DNA from: a virus
Strand: one strand, 5' to 3'
IMG/VR virus record: IMGVR_UViG_3300007539_010204
Span: 1-22,370 of that record
Length of the DNA: 22,370 nt
Shown: in pieces, positions 20,675 through 22,370 of the stretch
Position numbering within the stretch: the first letter of the stretch is position 1
Layout: each line of letters begins with the position of its first letter
Notes under the pieces: model-generated
Database searches by the model: none
Told to the model about the DNA's origin: nothing
The model's input: the letters and a program-made list of their open reading frames with translations, nothing else
Program-made: the position numbers and the translations under genes

Positions 20675-21265
20675 ATGATTAAACGAAATAAATTATTATT
20701 CTTTCCTGTTCCAAGATGTGCATCCGCAACAATATTAACGCACCTGGGTCTAGCTCCAGGCAAATGCGAATATAGACCAGTCTCTACGGTTGAAGCTAAA
20801 GAAACTCATTTTTCATACACAGCAGCGTTCGTAAGAAACCCTTGGGATAGATTGTTGAGTGCGTATTCTTTTCTATCTATTCCAGGTCAAGAAAAAAGAT
20901 TAAGAATAAAAATTCCTAGTTCATTTAAAGGTTTTGTTCAATTGTTATGTAGCGATGTAGAAAAATGTTTCTCTGGGTCTAAATTTGAAATTAATGCGAA
21001 TCCACTTATGAAAGATTTCTACTTAAGACCTCAAGCATTTCTATTGAACGAAGAAATAGATTTTGTAGGTAAATACTCCAACTTGCAGCAAGATGTTAAT
21101 ATACTATCGAGAAAAGTGCAAAAACCAGTTTCCGAGCTGTCTTTACACCTAAGAAAGACTAACCATAAAAATTATTCCAGTTACTACGATACAAAAACAA
21201 AAAAGTCTGTAGAAAAACTATATGCTTACGATATAGACAAATGGAATTTTACTTTTGAAAGTTAA
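20675..21265 (+). CDS. PAPS-dependent sulfotransferase, Sulfotransfer_2-like (196 aa)
   Basis: LFFPVPRCASATIL at 8-21 is the phosphosulfate loop, with Arg-Cys-Ala in place of the common Lys-Thr-Gly, and FVRNPWDRLLSAYSFL at 52-67 the 3'-phosphate motif. IDFVGKYSNLQQDV and the C-terminal NHKNYSSYYDTKTKKSVEKL with YDIDKWNFTF match the N-H-K-x-Y-x-x-Y-Y-D and D-I-E-x-F tail of the left-arm sulfotransferases, so it belongs to the same branch although it lies in the other arm. The acceptor is unknown. The gene is last of the cargo block; its stop (21263-21265) lies inside the first of the repeats that precede the portal promoter. Confidence 0.88.
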   Translation: MIKRNKLLFFPVPRCASATILTHLGLAPGKCEYRPVSTVEAKETHFSYTAAFVRNPWDRLLSAYSFLSIPGQEKRLRIKIPSSFKGFVQLLCSDVEKCFSGSKFEINANPLMKDFYLRPQAFLLNEEIDFVGKYSNLQQDVNILSRKVQKPVSELSLHLRKTNHKNYSSYYDTKTKKSVEKLYAYDIDKWNFTFES

Positions 21266-21290
21266 CTTTTAAAAGTTGAAAGTTAACTTT
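21255..21290. repeat. Two 15-base direct repeats, each containing a 12-base palindrome
   Basis: TTGAAAGTTAACTTT occurs at 21255-21269 and again at 21276-21290, a spacing of 21 bases, or two helical turns. Within each, AAAGTTAACTTT (21258-21269 and 21279-21290) is a perfect palindrome, and a further 14-base palindrome AACTTTTAAAAGTT (21264-21277) bridges them. The array covers the stop codon of the sulfotransferase and the -35 region of the portal promoter, so it could be a paired operator. It can also fold as a 12-base stem with a 9-base loop, but lacks the GC stem and T tract of an intrinsic terminator. Confidence 0.75.
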
Positions 21291-21304
21291 GTTATGTGTA
21301 CAAT
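21276..21304 (+). promoter_or_regulatory. Sigma-70-like promoter of the portal gene
   Basis: TTGAAA at 21276-21281 and TACAAT at 21299-21304 are each one base away from the bacterial consensus and are separated by exactly 17 bases. Transcription would start near 21311, leaving only about six bases before the portal ATG at 21317 and no visible ribosome site, so the message would be nearly leaderless. The -35 box lies in the second direct repeat, which suggests regulation by a bound protein. Confidence 0.55.
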
Positions 21305-21316
21305 AGTACTGTACGC

Positions 21317-22370
21317 ATGAAAAAAAGAAAATATAATAAAAAAGCTGACTATTGGAAAAAATTTGAAGCTAACGGAGCTTCTGATAATAAAAAATCCAAT
21401 TTAAATGAAATAACAGCCCCGCAATCCGCTGGAGAAAGTTATTATATTTCTCACGCATCTAGAGAGGTTACTTACAAACAAAATGGATCAAGAAGAAACA
21501 GAATAACCTCTAAGGCGAAACTTTTAAAATACCAAAATATTATAAATGGAATGCTTCCTTACACGGTGTCTGCGGACGGTGTAGATGTAAGAGAGTCTAT
21601 AGAGCTTTGTCAAAAAGCTTATGCAAATGTACCTATATTTAGAAATGCAATTGACATAATGGCTGAGTTGGCAAATTCACCAATATATGTAGATGGAGGA
21701 AATGAAGCATCTAGATCATTTATAGAAAAATGGTTTGCAAAAATTAATTTATGGTCTATTAAAGATCAATATTTCAGGGAATATTATAGAAGTGGAAATG
21801 TATTTTTATACAGATTAGATGGAAAATTTACAACAGATGATGTAATTAAACTAAATAAAGTTTATGGTTCTGGTACATACCTAGATAAAGGACATATACC
21901 CATTAAATATGTATTATTAAATCCATATGACATAATTGCAACAAGAAGTACTTCTTTTAAAACTAATTCTTATAAAAAAATATTATCCGAATATGAGTTA
22001 GAAAGATTACAAAATCCGAAAACAGAAGAAGATAAGGAAATTTTTGAAACTTTGCCAGAAGATGTAAAAAAGAAAATAAGGCAAGGGGCTTGGACTCAGG
22101 AAGGCATAAGTATAGATTTAGATCCTACTAAATTATTAGCATCTTTTTATAAAAAGCAAGATTACGAACCCTTTGCTATACCTTTTGGTTTTCCTGTATT
22201 GGACGATATAAATTGGAAAATAGAATTAAAGAAAGTTGATCAAGCTGTAAGTAGAACGATAGAAAACGTAATACTTTTAATTACAATGGGTGCTGAACCA
22301 GACAAAGGTGGAATAAATCCACAAAACTTGCATGCAATGCAATCTTTGTTTCAGAATGAAAGTGTTGGTA
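21317..22370 (+). CDS. Probable phage portal protein, N-terminal part cut by window edge
   Basis: The frame is open from ATG 21317 to the window end (351 codons). Visible portal-like features are the basic start (MKKRKYNKKADYWKKF), the segment CQKAYANVPIFRNAIDIMAE (about 99-118) where many portals select a non-capsid-exposed helix, FREYYRSGNVFLYRL with the clip or wing strand, YVLLNPYDIIA, and the long helix VDQAVSRTIENVILLITMGA near the end of the visible part. Twelve such subunits form the ring at the capsid vertex through which terminase pumps DNA. It is the expected partner downstream of terminase, displaced here by five genes. The start has no Shine-Dalgarno sequence but lies just after a good promoter. 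The C-terminal remainder is outside the window. Confidence 0.75.
   Translation, partial: MKKRKYNKKADYWKKFEANGASDNKKSNLNEITAPQSAGESYYISHASREVTYKQNGSRRNRITSKAKLLKYQNIINGMLPYTVSADGVDVRESIELCQKAYANVPIFRNAIDIMAELANSPIYVDGGNEASRSFIEKWFAKINLWSIKDQYFREYYRSGNVFLYRLDGKFTTDDVIKLNKVYGSGTYLDKGHIPIKYVLLNPYDIIATRSTSFKTNSYKKILSEYELERLQNPKTEEDKEIFETLPEDVKKKIRQGAWTQEGISIDLDPTKLLASFYKKQDYEPFAIPFGFPVLDDINWKIELKKVDQAVSRTIENVILLITMGAEPDKGGINPQNLHAMQSLFQNESVG

Noticed and set aside
21258-21290. Hairpin as an intrinsic terminator after the last sulfotransferase
   Set aside because: The stem is entirely AT-rich, apart from two GC pairs, with no T tract behind it; overlap with a good promoter makes an operator or promoter element more likely.
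1-22370. tRNA genes, CRISPR arrays, integrase or insertion sequences
   Set aside because: No cloverleaf-forming segment, regularly spaced repeats, transposase or recombinase motif was seen on either strand by eye; a covariance-model scan could still reveal a missed tRNA.

Overview
The window looks like part of the genome of a tailed double-stranded DNA phage (Caudoviricetes), probably a large marine myovirus with a T4-like gene repertoire. The direct evidence is a large terminase, the start of a probable portal gene, a PhoH-type ATPase, a gp55-like late sigma factor and a SpeD-family decarboxylase. Genes are packed end to end with overlapping starts and stops, the DNA is very AT-rich, and no tRNA, rRNA, CRISPR array or insertion sequence was found. 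The host cannot be read from the sequence; an AT-rich marine bacterium is a guess.

Left arm (1-9892, all minus strand, transcribed from about 9892 towards 1). One tight operon-like run encodes, in transcription order: an 819-residue glycosyltransferase-sulfotransferase-sulfotransferase fusion, three 2-oxoglutarate/Fe(II) hydroxylases (the last a prolyl-4-hydroxylase type), a sulfotransferase, an exostosin-like (GT47) glycosyltransferase, a fucosyltransferase-like enzyme, a sulfotransferase, a GT2-like glycosyltransferase, an SGNH hydrolase-like protein, a sulfotransferase, and the first codons of a further probable sulfotransferase cut by the window edge.

Switch region (9893-10346). Two very short divergent spacers flank a TTG-started lipoprotein-like ORF (plus) and a small basic protein gene (minus). 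The first spacer holds a perfect 7+1+7 palindrome, and both spacers share the word TACACTTA just upstream of an ATG.

Right arm (10347-22370, all plus strand). A J-domain protein, PhoH, a small membrane protein, a zinc-ribbon protein, a sigma factor carrying a four-cysteine insertion, a protein with an internal tandem duplication, a staphylococcal-type nuclease, a C2H2/ERCC4 nuclease, a SpeD-like protein and the terminase large subunit follow each other. Between terminase and portal sit five cargo genes: four sulfotransferases and one possible glycosyltransferase. The portal has its own near-consensus promoter, which overlaps a pair of direct, internally palindromic repeats.

Taken together the window holds ten recognisable sulfotransferase domains (one cut by the edge), four or five glycosyltransferase domains, three hydroxylases and one SGNH hydrolase. 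The best reading is a phage-encoded assembly line that hydroxylates, glycosylates and sulfates a target. That target could be a virion protein or the host surface, and the sequence does not say which. I regard this as the exciting system in the window; its chemistry is inferred from families and not shown.
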